64,000 nucleotides of DNA from Hyposmocoma kahamanoa (Eukaryota > Arthropoda > Insecta > Lepidoptera > Cosmopterigidae): assembly GCF_003589595.1 (NCBI RefSeq), contig NW_020653945.1, forward strand, positions 12,044,080 through 12,108,079, written 5' to 3'. This document shows, one piece after another, positions 46,101 through 53,802 of the stretch. The position numbers and the translations under genes were made by a program. A model generated the notes under the pieces. That model was given only the letters and a program-made list of their open reading frames with translations. It did not search any database and was not told the origin of the DNA. The first letter of the stretch is position 1; every line of letters starts with the position of its first letter.

Positions 46101-49100
46101 AAAATAATAGTTGTAAAATGTAATTAAAGTTATCCCTAAGTGACGAGGTCAACGATACGAGTGAAAAGAGAGTGCAAAACATAATCCTCAGCTCGTATTG
46201 GACGGTAAGCGCAAGCGCCGGCGCCCGCCCACACACGCGCCGAGCTTTCACCTCGCGATACCTGGTGGTGCAGAAAGTAAGATAGTGACGTATTGAAGAC
46301 ACTGTCTATATACTTTACTGAATACAACTACGGCAAAAGAACAATTATTTAGGACTTCGTTACTATATTGTTGAAAAATTCCATTTTTTTTTAACACACA
46401 CACTCGCACTCATGTGTCAACCCTGTGTCGCAGGTGCCATGGGTACACTCATAGACAACCAAAAATTACACCCAAACTCACGAGATAAATAAATATAGGC
46501 CATACAAATGTTTGTCCTGTCCCGGGAATCGAAACCTCTTCGTCTCGCAGACCAGGATGGTAACTGTTCAACCACTGAGGCAGTTATTATTAATTTAAAG
46601 TAAAATACCTGTGGATTTCAATCAATAAGGTATCTTATGATTTATCCCAATGTTCTATGTATGTACTAACCTCACATAATGAAAATATATTAAGCGAAGA
46701 AACATTTCTATAAAGTGTTTTCCCATGGATTTTTGCTATGCTTACTTCTTAGACCTTGGTAAATTGCGTAGGCGCAGATGTAAAGGTTCGATAGCAGCTA
46801 ATCCCACTATATTGACATACAGCCGCGTCATGGCACCGTTTATGGGACCCCAATAGATGTTTACAGCTATGATCGAACCGTCGCGCGATTTTTGACGATA
46901 TGATATGGCTTTCAACAATGCGATATAGAAATAATCATTTACCACAGTCCTACTTAATTGTTACTCATCCAACATAAATTAAGTATGGTTTGTATTTATT
47001 ATTTTTATTATTAATTCAAAATAAAATTAAAACATTTAACAAAATAAACTAAAAACCGGTAGTAGCGCTATGTAAATTAATTATTAACTATATCATAGCT
47101 GTTCCGGTGTCCATAACAGAAACTAATATTTTATATCAGTGATTTTTTTATTTCAGAATGAGCTTTGCGAATAGACATTGGAAGGGGCCGTCTTCATGGT
47201 GGTCACTAATATAATATAATAGAAGCAAAATTGTGTTAAAGGTGACACTTAGCATACTAATCTTCTGGGTTGCTTTTCTTATGAGTATATATATATATAT
47301 ACTCATAAGATATATATAACACTCATAAAACATACACTAAATAGCGGTACATTTAGTGAGCGGACGGCGAATCAATTACGCAGCTCTATAGAGTTATTAA
47401 TTATAGTCACTTGAAGCGTGCATGCAACTGTCGCTCCGGGAACCGTACCACCAAATCTGCCAAGTTTACAAATCGACCGTTTTACGTTTGTCCGGTCTAC
47501 CTACTATGTTGTACCAATTAACCACATCGCGAACTTCTTAGATTGGTAAACATAGTAAGTTACATTGACCGACGAATGATAGCATCGATACTTGCAGTAT
47601 ATTTTAAACTGTTAACAAAATACTGTATGCCAATAGGAGTGAGCCTCATATTGTCATATAAGTTAGTGACTCTTTTCGTTAAATCGGATTGATATTTACA
47701 ATTAATCTCAAATCTCCTCTTGCTTTATCACTGTTATTTTTTTTCGTTACTCTTTGTCGGCTTTGATAACATTTGCTGGCACTGTTATGTAGGAAAAAAA
47801 GCTATGTGTCTTTCTAATTCAAAAGCTGTATTCAAAATAATTTTAGTAGTTTTATGACCAAATTCATAAACTATTTAGGATGTTGATAATGTTTGAGACA
47901 TGGAGAATTATTTTCGCTCATGTATTAGGTGTATGTACAATACACGTACGTGCGTACTCAGTACAGTAACAAATATCATCATTGCTATCTTAGAAAATGG
48001 CACAACATGGTATTTTAGTTGCTAAGCGCGCGTATTTTGTTCCCATTTTTAGTGGAAATTTTCCTTATACATTTTCCTACTGTGAGATGGCATTTTTTAT
48101 ATAATAGCCGAATCCCGTGCTTATCCTCGTCGTCATCGTGTATTCAAACAATACAGCCTTGACACCGGATGTTCTTTTTTTGTCGGTCATTCGACACTAC
48201 AAATATCTCTACGAACAAATTATATACGGATGACTCTTTTTGTAAGAGAAGCATGGTTTTGGCCAATAGTTAGCTAATTATGGATATTAGTAAGCAAATA
48301 TTGATTGAAGATAAAATTTTTGACTACGTTCGGACCCATTAGTTTTTTTTTATGAAAGTAAATAATTATCTTTATTTATTATCATTTTGAAAACAAAGCA
48401 CGAGAGCAGGTGGATTACATTGCCTCTTTTACTTTACTTCTCTGTACTTATTTATTTCTCATTACATTACAGACCCCCAAAAAGTCGAAATGACAGCAAT
48501 GCTTCTAAAGACATTCTAATTAATTGCTACTCACAGAGCTGCCTTATTCGGAACGACATTTATAAAGATAACGAATTAACGCAAGAGAGGAGGATTAATA
48601 GAAAAAGGCAATTAAAGTAATGGGAGCATGAGCCTAGCGGCGCATTAATTAAGAAATAGCACCGTGACGATAATTCCGCCAATCCATTACAAGAGAGCTG
48701 GCCGCTGTCGCGAGTAAGAGGCTTGTTCTACCACTTCTTTTTGAGAGCAAAGCTTGACTCGCCGTCTTTATCCTCTTTGTGGTGGTGGGTTAATTTAAGT
48801 GATTTCAAACACAGGTTTTAACTCATTCATATAGCCTTCATTGTTCCTGAATCGTATCGAATAGACTACAATCTTCATATTACATAACCACGATTTTGAC
48901 ACAGTACAATTTAAAATAAGTACATGTTCTGATAATTGTATAAATCATTATCATATTATGTCGTTCGGCGGCACGTTTGCGCACCCGCGGCAAGCAAATG
49001 CTTTCATTTTCTGCTGGCGGTTTTTTTGTAAAACCTTTTTGTGACTAAAGGCGAAAAATGTGTTTGTAGCGATCCGGTTGCGATCGTGTCCCAAATATTA

Positions 49101-52100
49101 AATATTTATTGTAGGTACATAATGGCACTTTAAATTGCTTTTAATATAAATATTTTATTTTGTAAATAAATAGTTCAAAATTAATAACATATAATCATGA
49201 ATGATGTGTAATATTGTTATATGTAATATAAGTAAGAAAAAGCACCTTGTGGTACACAAGAAAAATGCGAGATATATTGTATACGCTTGTGCTTATTTGA
49301 TACGTGATGTAGATGGCTTTCATATTACAAATATCAGGAAAACTCTTATTGCTTGCTTACTGATCTTTAAAGAAACATATTGTGCTACCGGTATAATGTT
49401 TATACTATGGTAATTGGTTTACCTTTTTGCTTATCTTAAGCATGCTGGCTTACGCAGGTAGAACATTAAACCTGAATTAACACATCTCGAGGCTTACAAT
49501 GTATTAATTAATACAACTTTTAGGCATATATTAGTGATATATTTATTCCCTTTTTACTTTATTTCAATGAAATCGATGTTCTTTTTTGTATCAACTGATG
49601 TGAAAGAAGGCAAGGTCGGTATGCGAGTAAAGAAAATAATTTTTTTTTGTATATTGTCCAGATGCTTGCAACTGTAGAAAGCACTATAGGCAAAGATAAG
49701 TAAATAAATAAATAGTAGCACTTACAACACAGCCATATATAACACTTTCCCGCCCTAAGCGAATCGCGACAGATGTCAAAGTGGTAATAAAAGTTTTCCC
49801 CGTCTCAACGTTTGGATACACATTATACATTATATACTGATGTCCGTTTCTCCAACTCCCCCGGGATAGCCGTCATAGATATTTCAGAGGAAAAATATTA
49901 TAACTAAGTAATATAACTTCGATTCATTAACTCTATCAGAGAAAGTTAAAATTTTTTGCCAGCTCTGTGGATGAGCTGCTTAACTTCTGAAAATTATGTA
50001 CATTTTTTTTGTACGATAATGGTAGCTTTCGCAGAATTTGCTTAGAATAATAAATGATCGGAATGGACAGAGTATACAAATTCACATATACTTCATGTAA
50101 TCACATAGAGTGGATTTTACCTTTCTCTGAAATCCCTGAATGATTAAAAACTAAGCAAAAAATCAAAACAAAATACTTTTGTTTGTACGTACTTACAATC
50201 ACAAAAGTTTTCTTCTTTAAAATAATTGAAACTTACAACATACACACTACTTGTGTAATAATTCAATAAATAAGAATAAAGAATGAAGTGTTTTTTTTCC
50301 CCAATTTACATATTTTCCAAATATAACATTTACTGTTTTCTAACAATGAAGACATTGTCCACATTCTCTTCGTTTCCTGGGTCGTCGCTGCTCTGAGCCA
50401 GTCGCCATGAAGCGAAATAATGCAATTGGTTGGATAATTAAATGCTTATTTTACCTACAATTCGGTTGCTCAGCAAGATGCATTTTTCGAAAAAATCTTC
50501 ACGACACCGGGATTGGATAACAAAAATGAACGTTTAAAATGTTAAGATGTTAAATGTTAATGTTAAGATTCTAGTTATTTACAGTACTGAGATTCAGTTG
50601 TCGTATTCCTGGTCAGACCTTTAAGATTTATAATGAGGCAAAATCTTATGTGTTTAAAATATAAAAATCATGTTACGCCATGCCGGAATTTAAAATCATG
50701 GGAGAATTTAACTTAACTTTTATTTAACACTTACTTATAAAAGCATCTTAATATCCGCCCACTAATTTTACTTCCTTGAAATTAAGGTAAATATAGTCTG
50801 CATATTCAATCCAAGTTCTGATGATAAAACTTGGTAACAGAAAAACAAATTATTAACTATGATTTTTAAAGAAATAAAAAAGCATAGCATAGGCTCTACT
50901 GTTAGTAGAGAAGAACTAGGTTTAATATCGTGTTGCAAATCGAGCCAAATAACTACTCGTATGTGAAAAATATGTAAAAGAAACCATTTGCACTGTTATT
51001 ATTAATCAAAAGGACCGAAGAATCTCGTTCATAGAATTGCTGTGCCTCGAGAGCTCGTCGAATTTTCTTTTAGATAATTGTAAAGCGGTTGTATCACACT
51101 ATTGGCGAGTATGGGCCTATTTGCGTCTCGCAATGCGCCCGCGCCGCGCCGCCGCCACACGTTCTTGGTTTATTTGCGTGTGTCGCGCGTCGCTCCGGGC
51201 GTTCACACGCCGCCGGCACGCGATCTGCTCGCCTGCCGACATATATATCAATGATTATTATGCCATTCCGGTTGTAATTTTGAACTGTCGCTATGATGAA
51301 ATGTTATATAAAAATTAAGTATTACATTGGGCACTAAGTCACCAAATAACACTATGTCAATATCTTAGTGTTTGACTTCTCGTAGACATGTCTGTATTTG
51401 ATGACTTGACATCTATTTGATGTAGTTTGAATAGATTTCACGTTGCTTGTTTCTGATGCACCAATTTTAACTACGAGGTCTGAGTTGCTATCGATCAATT
51501 GCCCTCCAAATATTTTGACACGAATACCGATGTCGATTCGATGATATTATTCACGCAGTGCTTCCGCTGAGAAGGCAGCAGCTACAAGCTTCTTGTTTCT
51601 GACAAATGACATGACCTTATCGATCGCCGCCTTAGCGAGTAATTTATCTTCATCTGCCCGAAACTTGTTGATTTACATCTACCGTTTTTATCACTTAAAA
51701 CGTGAGAGATAATGCATTCCATAATGGATTACGTTCTGAATTTTCAGTCCTATTCTCGAGATTAATTTGCAAATTATGTTGACAATAAACTACGCTCCGC
51801 AGATCAAATGCATATTCGTTCTTTGTAATTATGCTCTGAGAGCAATGCAGAAATTTGAAATTCTTTTATTGTTCAGGTCCGTCAGGAATGTGGTCCTCCT
51901 ACGACAATAGATGTTCCGGAATTGAACGTCCCGCGGCCCACGCCAGGAGCAATGCGACGTGATCCCCTTCGCACCCCGCCTTCTGACGCCGAACTGTTGC
52001 TATTCGCAGCCAATCTAGCTGAAAAGAAAAAGTTGTTCGCTTCATTAGCAGACAAAGTGTGCGATGAAACTGACTTCGCACATGATGGCAATGAAGTCTG

Positions 52101-53802
52101 TTGGAATGGAGACTCTATTGGAGAGTAAGTAACTATTCTAGGTTTAATATAATTGCTTTTATGACTTATTAAAATACGACTACTTATTTAATTTTGGATT
52201 ATTTAGGTACACGAAACCTCTAGTAGCATCAGCTTCATTAAGTGATCAGAAGTATAATCCGGAAGTAACCGGAGGTAAGCCGGATATACGAGTGGCCGCT
52301 CTAGGAGACAAACTGCGACAAGTAAGACAGGTGAGGATTCCAAATGTTAACTTTAACCTTTAACAAACATGCTCCCTCATACACAACTGCATAATATAGT
52401 GAACTATTGAAACCTAATATTTTTGGGAAATCCACAAACTATATTAAAAACGAATAAAGTGTGTAAAGTGCACTCGCCATGAATACCATTTGACTGGTAC
52501 TAAATAAATACAACATAAATTATTTAATACGACAAATATATTAATTTATTTCTTGCTTTATTTATTTTGCCAGGTTCCCAAAAGTATTACTTTTCCAATT
52601 TTAGCACTTTATTATTGAGGATGCGATGTGTTAGCTGGTCTATTTCTTTTTTACTATAAAAGCAAACAATTTTTTAAATATTATTATTTTCACGAAATGA
52701 CATGACGATGCGTATGATATTGTGTTTGACAGGGTGCTTATGGAAATGGAAATGTAAAGTCGTTGTGAAACAAACTAGCAACTCTGTAGTCGCGAAGTTT
52801 ACGAGGATGACAATTTATTTTAACAGGATTTTATTTATGAAATAATCAACTATCTGATAAGCAGGTAGAAATGCGGTAAAGTCACCTGATCAACATTTTC
52901 TCCCATGATAGCTATAAATGTAATCGGGAACTTGCTCATTATGTATATTCGTATAGTTCATTAGTTAAGATGAGATCTATTCTTGGAATGATACATAGTC
53001 GTTAGGATTGCCCGCAATGATCGTAAACCAGTCTGCAAATTGCGCTTTTAACGACTTTGGCTACCAGCTGTGATGATTGATGAGTGCGCAGTGATGTGAC
53101 GCGTTAGCTTTCCTCATATTGCTTGAACAGTAGCCGACGTGGTATTCATAGGTGGGTATAGCAAAAACTCGTGTATAGGTGGCAGCATCTGCGTTAATTA
53201 CCATGTCATTCATGTTTGTAATTGTATTCCACACGTAATATGATAATTAAAAAAAAAATAGCTACAACACGTTATGTCGGAGATACTTGGAGGGTTCGAT
53301 ATGAGTTTTCTGATAGAAACTTTACTTTAATTAGTTGCTGGTGTCGCACGCATGGGGCGGCAACGTGCCAATGGCGGAGGCATTCATGCAAGGCGATGAG
53401 GCTGGCGACGAGGGTTCCGGTTCTGGAGGACGAAGCTACCCCGACGACGATGCTGGTTATGACTCTGAAGGATCGGGAGATGAGGGATCTGGTATTCCAG
53501 ATATTAGTAAGTCTCAAGATCATTTTGATTGTGTTCATCACCCTGACTTGATATTTGTAAATAAGTATAATATAATATCAAAGTTACTCCTTTTTCTGTT
53601 GAACGTAATATTGACGCGGAATTTGATTATAATAAAATTATTTTTCTTCACAACAGAAAGCGCAAAGACGTATCCTGGCGTGGATGACAAGACTTACCAT
53701 GGCGGGCTCCCACCAAAGACAGACTCCGCTGCTACAGCACAGCCGTTGTTCTCCGTAATGTTGATGATGCTACTATACAGCGTTGGTAGCTGTCTTACTT
53801 AA
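28006..53802 (+). CDS. dlp: Dally-like glypican (GPC4/6 class), 8 visible exons, 5' end missing
   Basis: This is a GPI-anchored heparan sulfate proteoglycan of the cell surface; in insects Dlp shapes Wnt, Hedgehog and BMP signalling. Joined exons give 518 residues plus stop with all phases consistent (1,0,2,0,2,0,1). Seen in order: ICGGNCC (equivalent of the vertebrate C-x5-CC box, residues 3-9), N-glycosylation site N59-KT, the Cys-rich signature (C212, C215, C223, C227, C234), LENQVI...QECGPP (about 280-297), VCWNG, YNPEV-x-GGKPDI, four Ser-Gly sites (S441, S443, S460, S465) in acidic sequence, and a hydrophobic GPI signal (about 500-518). Thirteen cysteines are visible; the fourteenth and the signal peptide must be in an unseen upstream exon. 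QECGPP, CWNG and KPDI favour GPC4/6 (dlp) over dally. Confidence 0.92.
28171..28252 (+). mobile_element. 54-bp LINE-tail insertion with perfect 14-bp target duplication
   Basis: TGTATCTAGCCATA at 28171-28184 is repeated at 28239-28252. Between them, 28185-28238 carries GGCCTATGTCCAGCAGTGG...CAATAGGC followed by TGATGATGATG repeats, the familiar 3' end of a lepidopteran RTE-like LINE or derived SINE. It is an extremely short 5'-truncated retroposition, beginning 36 bp after the dlp donor site. Confidence 0.85.
28277..28540 (+). repeat. Family A repeat, copy 6 with 24-bp internal duplication
   Basis: It carries the family A blocks ACTTATTTCTGCCACCAAGC, ATCAGGGTGACGGGCGCAG and ACTTGCTCGTCACTTGG with an A-run end. 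AGTAATGTAAGC is duplicated (28312-28323 and 28336-28347). It lies in the dlp intron. Confidence 0.75.
28921..28960. repeat. Perfect 17-bp AT-only inverted repeat
   Basis: TTATTAATAATATTAAT at 28921-28937 and its complement at 28944-28960, loop ATCATC. A further partial unit (ATTAATAATATTAAT) follows at about 28966-28980. Confidence 0.75.
29154..29275 (-). repeat. tRNA-like SINE (family B5), copy 1
   Basis: On the - strand, TAGTTGGTATAGCGTCTGG gives an A box and GTCGGTTCGAATCTGGTCGG a B box, followed by AAGGATTTTTTTCTGAG, TGTTCGATCTTTGTATTAAT and an AT-rich end. It looks like a tRNA-derived SINE or tRNA pseudogene with a tail. Confidence 0.6.
29503..29606 (-). repeat. tRNA-like SINE (family B5), copy 2, head truncated
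   Basis: About 100 bp closely match 29154-29256 at an offset of 349 bp, including the B box GTCGGTTCGAATCCGGCCGG. The copy stops within the A-box region (CCAGACCGTATCATATC). Confidence 0.65.
29607..30958. other. dlp intron sequence without recognised features
   Basis: Noncoding. No gene or repeat family was identified; several short ORFs have no recognisable similarity. Confidence 0.5.
31072..31171. other. Scaffold gap (100 N) inside the mariner 5' region
   Basis: 100 N of placeholder length between the 5' inverted repeat and the transposase start, so the true element length is uncertain. The flanks share no obvious overlap. Confidence 0.95.
31233..32251 (+). pseudogene. Mariner transposase, frameshifted once
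   Basis: The family catalyses cut-and-paste transposition at TA sites. The N-terminal part (31233 to about 31600) has the paired helix-turn-helix domain (TNAAETARNINAAFGEG...RTVRFWFKRFRDGNF), the GRPPTQV linker and the WVPHDLT motif. After a frameshift at about 31594-31605 the second frame gives ETCVALLNRYRNEG and the catalytic domain. D of TCDEKW is codon 31682-31684, D of LLLHDNARPH is 31958-31960, and D of APTDYHFF is 32063-32065. There are 34 residues between the last two, so the DD34D triad is complete. It ends in TAA at 32249-32251. A single small indel separates it from an intact ORF, implying a fairly young copy. Confidence 0.92.
32332..32691. other. Noncoding AT-rich stretch between mariner and family A copy
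   Basis: Nothing recognised. Confidence 0.5.
32692..32977 (-). repeat. Family A repeat, full-length copy 7 (- strand)
   Basis: Read on the - strand it runs GTAGAGCTCCTTGTGAAAGA, TTCGTCCAGGGTAGTATACC, ACCTTACCTATTTCTGCCGC, the CTCAGGGTGACGGGCGCAGT block and ACTTGTTCATCCCGTCACTT, with a terminal A-run. This is the best-preserved copy along with 20663-20957. Confidence 0.8.
33572..33772 (-). repeat. tRNA-derived SINE, subfamily B2, copy 2
   Basis: On the - strand: CTGTCTCTGTGGCCGAACGG (A-box region), GTTCGATTTCTGGGCCGGGG (B box), GTATGGCCTACAATTATTTC, CCATGCCACTCGCGACACAG, and an end near GTTGAGTGTGTGGG. Confidence 0.75.
33773..35270. other. dlp intron sequence without recognised features
   Basis: Mostly AT-rich unique DNA; a slightly GC-richer unique patch lies at about 34510-34610. 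No gene. Confidence 0.45.
35273..35470 (+). pseudogene. Non-LTR reverse transcriptase fragment (CR1/Jockey-like)
   Basis: The short frame encodes VVPIVKNKNGDISDKSNYRP followed by ISLATIVAKVLDSLLNNELD. This is the N-terminal RT block of non-LTR elements (IVKNK-x-GD, NYRPI-L-ATI-AKVLD). The similarity stops after about 45 residues and a stop follows at about 35468. The ORF start is an artefact: it lies in two 18-bp tandem units (35273-35290 and 35291-35308). The catalytic residues are absent, so it is a relic in the dlp intron. Confidence 0.7.
35521..35600. repeat. Foldback-type repeat family C, copy 1
   Basis: ACTTCACGCATTAACTTCAT, then GCAGTCGATCTCG, closely matches 44806-44838. CGACTGCATGCAG follows in inverted sense. 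Confidence 0.5.
35601..36808. other. dlp intron sequence with a long hairpin
   Basis: Noncoding apart from short spurious ORFs. A 25-bp-stem hairpin lies at 36089-36142. Confidence 0.5.
36089..36142. repeat. 25-bp inverted repeat with 4-base loop
   Basis: The arm at 36089-36113 pairs with 36118-36142 at 24 of 25 positions (one G:U-type mismatch), loop AAAG. It is probably a local hairpin-forming duplication; the loop is short for a microRNA precursor. Confidence 0.75.
36809..37152 (+). CDS. dlp: dlp exon: core helices with N-glycosylation site
   Basis: The acceptor is TTCTTTCTATGTAG at 36808 and the donor AAG|GTAAGC at 37153. It encodes HLMALSHQSQNKTSVLFAQV, then residues around YDDIRALLN, FFRDIFPVAYHKVL and YEGCLKVAYESVQPFGDVPQK. 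The FP-x-AYH and PFGD-x-P motifs are glypican core landmarks, and C in YEGC is one of the fourteen cysteines. NKT is a plausible N-glycan site. Choosing AG at 36808 rather than 36810 is forced by phase with the previous exon. Confidence 0.92.
37482..37693 (+). CDS. dlp: dlp exon: glypican Cys-rich signature
   Basis: The acceptor is TTTGTATTTAG at 37481 and the donor AGAGG|GTAAGC at 37694. It encodes LGDSLSKSLEVARALLQVLA through EECSAKLLRVAGC to LHCRGYAVRPCRNYCLNVAR. This carries the family signature C-x2-C-R-G...P-C-x2-Y-C-x-N-x2-R-G-C, whose last Gly-Cys is completed by the next exon. The spacing between CRG and PC (YAVR) is one residue shorter than the pattern I recall for vertebrate glypicans. 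The upstream intron is short (329 bp). Confidence 0.93.
37911..38262 (+). repeat. tRNA-derived SINE, subfamily B2, copy 3 (interrupted)
   Basis: The head AGCCTCTGTGGCCGAACGG and GAGTTTGATTCCTG (B box) are split from the body (TTTATGGCCTACTATTATTTC, GTCCATGGCACCCGTGATAC) by a 142-bp inverted-repeat insert at 37978-38119. It lies in the dlp intron between 37693 and 40018. Confidence 0.75.
37978..38119. mobile_element. 142-bp insert with 11-bp inverted ends, nested in a B2 SINE
   Basis: CCTTACCATGA at 37978-37988 and TCATGGTAAGG at 38109-38119 are exact complements. The interior also holds an imperfect 13-bp inverted repeat (AACGATTCATTTT ... AAATTGAATCGTT at about 38068-38101). No clear target duplication. 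Probably a tiny MITE; unclassified. Confidence 0.6.
38263..40017. other. dlp intron sequence without recognised features
   Basis: AT-rich noncoding DNA. One GC-richer patch at about 38775-38840. Nothing else recognised. Confidence 0.5.
40018..40186 (+). CDS. dlp: dlp exon: core domain, CIGSLVAELDAPW block
   Basis: The acceptor is TTGGTGACAG at 40017 and the donor AACAAG|GTAAGT at 40187. The first base A completes GGA (Gly) and is followed by TGC (the last signature Cys). It encodes CIGSLVAELDAPWAGYVEGV through LEAKVSEAILHALENQVILE. The EL/D-x-W-x-YV and SEAIL-x-ALENQ patterns are the conserved helices after the Cys signature. It joins in phase 0 to VRQECGPP 11.7 kb downstream, with no missing residues expected by family comparison. 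Confidence 0.9.
40310..40565 (+). repeat. tRNA-derived SINE, subfamily B1, copy 3 with inverted head duplicate
   Basis: The body (CATGGTGTCG, GGTTCGATCCCCGGCCGGGT, TTGTCTCGGGCATGGGTG, GGATCAGAGCAACGTATGTG) is that of B1. The head is present twice in opposite orientation: ACGGCCTCTGTGG at 40311-40323 and its complement at 40343-40355, forming a hairpin. Confidence 0.75.
40566..41702. other. dlp intron sequence with a hairpin and a GC-richer block
   Basis: A perfect 20-bp hairpin lies at 41112-41158. About 41340-41640 is unique, more GC-balanced sequence without an ORF of interest. No gene. Confidence 0.45.
41112..41158. repeat. Perfect 20-bp inverted repeat, 7-base loop
   Basis: CAGACAAAATAATTGAAGTG at 41112-41131 and its exact complement at 41139-41158. 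Long stem without mismatches; role unknown. Confidence 0.8.
41703..41905 (+). repeat. tRNA-derived SINE, subfamily B2, copy 4 (best preserved)
   Basis: The head ACTGCCTCTGTGGCCGAACG, and GGGTTCGATTCCCGTGCCGG as a near-perfect B box, are followed by GTATGGCCTACATTTATTTC, GGCACCCGCGATACAGGG and TGCGGGGCTATGAGTGTC. An A box and B box are visible. It is not a functional tRNA, since related copies share a 130-bp non-tRNA body. Confidence 0.8.
41906..43266. other. dlp intron sequence without recognised features
   Basis: Noncoding. From about 42840 the + strand becomes pyrimidine-rich, a bias that continues beyond the MITE to about 44240. Confidence 0.4.
43264..43523. mobile_element. PIF/Harbinger-type MITE with TTA target duplication
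   Basis: TTA at 43264-43266 and 43521-43523 flanks a 254-bp element (43267-43520). Its ends, GAGCAGTTACACACGGG and CCCTGTGTAACCACTC, are inverted, and the similarity continues inward (TTAGCAGCGATGCAAACGCG against the complement of CGCGTTTCCATCGCTGCTAA). CATCGCT/AGCGATG motifs recur through the interior. No transposase. A TTA duplication with CACAC/GG-type ends fits PIF/Harbinger. Confidence 0.8.
43524..44761. other. Pyrimidine-rich intron interval of unknown origin
   Basis: The + strand is notably C/T-rich to about 44240, with many ACTC, CTTC and CTAC runs. It may be an old repeat in antisense, but no motif was recognised. About 44440-44580 is GC-richer. Confidence 0.35.
44762..44955. repeat. 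Foldback-type repeat family C, copy 2
   Basis: Multiple nested inverted repeats: GCAGTTAATGTGTGAAG (44780-44796) against CTTCACGCATTAACTGC (44807-44823, one mismatch), and CATGCAGTCGATCTCG against CGAGACCTCGACTGCATG. Related scraps lie at 35521-35600 and 58612-58690. Confidence 0.55.
45107..45304 (-). repeat. Family A repeat, copy 8 (- strand, shortened)
   Basis: The - strand carries GTAGAGCTCCTTGCTCCGG, AGGGTGCTAGTGAAATTACA, CTCAGAGTGACGGCCGCAG, GCGATTTAAAGCTCTGAGCG and ACTTGTTCATCCCGTC. The TTCTGCCGCCAAGC block is deleted. Confidence 0.7.
45576..45786. mobile_element. 207-bp MITE with long inverted repeats and TA target site
   Basis: The left end AAGCCGGGTACTCACTAGCG (from 45578) is the complement of the right end ending at 45784 (TAATGAGTACCCGGCTT), and similarity extends about 38 bp with scattered mismatches. 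TA lies just outside at 45576-45577 and 45785-45786. The interior is CpG-rich (GCGAGCGGTACGCGAGCGG). A Tc1/mariner-type target is suggested; superfamily unproven. Confidence 0.75.
45787..46392. other. dlp intron interval with a CpG-rich patch
   Basis: GC-rich block at about 46200-46262 (AAGCGCCGGCGCCCGCCCAC). No ORF of interest; otherwise AT-rich. Confidence 0.4.
46393..46585 (-). repeat. tRNA-derived SINE, subfamily B2, copy 5
   Basis: The - strand head ACTGCCTCAGTGGTTGAACA, the B-box region TTCGATTCCCGGGACAGG, GTATGGCCTATATTTATTTA, CCATGGCACCTGCGACACAG, and an end in GTGTGTGTG. Confidence 0.75.
46586..51876. other. dlp intron sequence without recognised genes
   Basis: Noncoding. It holds a 34-base palindrome at 47277-47310, a unique GC-balanced block at about 48625-48740 (with TTAATTAAG) and a CpG-rich patch at about 51120-51240. 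Short ORFs here have no family resemblance. Confidence 0.45.
47277..47310. repeat. Perfect 34-base palindrome
   Basis: TCTTATGAG, an alternating TA core and CTCATAAGA. Self-complementary without a loop; a further CTCATAA follows at about 47324. Confidence 0.8.
51877..52124 (+). CDS. dlp: dlp exon: ECGPP, processing-loop region and VCWNG
   Basis: The acceptor is TTTATTGTTCAG at 51876 and the donor GGAGA|GTAAGT at 52125. It encodes VRQECGPPTTIDVPELNVPR, a Pro/Arg-rich loop (GAMRRDPLRTPPSD), then LAEKKKLFASLADKVCDETD and NEVCWNGDSIGE. ECGPP and the paired VC...VCWNG cysteines are glypican core landmarks. In vertebrates the loop carries a proprotein convertase site; the RRDPLR stretch here could serve, but this is inference. 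It ends in phase 2. Confidence 0.92.
52207..52330 (+). CDS. dlp: dlp exon: YNPEV and KPDI block
   Basis: The acceptor is GATTATTTAG at 52206 and the donor AGACAG|GTGAGG at 52331. G completes GAG (Glu), followed by YTKPLVASASLSDQKYNPEV, then TGGKPDIRVAALGDKLRQVR. Q-x-YNPEV followed by KPDI is the conserved C-terminal end of the GPC4/6 core. The preceding intron is only 82 bp. Confidence 0.92.
53335..53506 (+). CDS. dlp: dlp exon: glycosaminoglycan attachment cluster
   Basis: The acceptor is TACTTTAATTAG at 53334 (weak pyrimidine tract) and the donor GATATTA|GTAAGT at 53507. It encodes LLVSHAWGGNVPMAEAFMQG, then an acidic Gly/Ser stretch with Ser-Gly at S441, S443, S460 and S465 flanked by Asp/Glu. 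This is the classic context for heparan sulfate priming by xylosyltransferase. It ends in phase 1. The sequence is GC-richer than nearby introns. Confidence 0.9.
53657..53802 (+). CDS. dlp: dlp terminal exon: stem and GPI-anchor signal
   Basis: The acceptor is TTCTTCACAACAG at 53656 and the stop is TAA at 53800-53802. AA completes AAA (Lys), then SAKTYPGVDDKTYHGGLPPK, TDSAATAQ and the hydrophobic tail PLFSVMLMMLLYSVGSCLT. Small residues S494, A495 and A496 before the hydrophobic end are candidate GPI attachment (omega) sites. No cytoplasmic residues follow, as expected for a GPI-anchored glypican. Confidence 0.92.

Noticed and set aside
46742..46945. Minus-strand 67-residue ORF as a possible gene fragment
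   Set aside because: The composition looks more protein-like than its neighbours, but I recognised no family, start context or splice partner, so I do not call it.
48387..48620. Short ORF with a hydrophobic N-terminus (possible small secreted or membrane protein)
   Set aside because: It begins at a non-ATG codon, sits inside a dlp intron, and shows no recognisable motif; AT-driven composition explains the hydrophobic stretch.
51037..51318. Arg/Ala-rich ORF in a CpG-rich patch as an alternative dlp exon
   Set aside because: Known glypican order runs directly from the 40018-40186 exon to QECGPP at 51877 with no extra residues. The frame is an arginine-rich artefact of GC-rich DNA.
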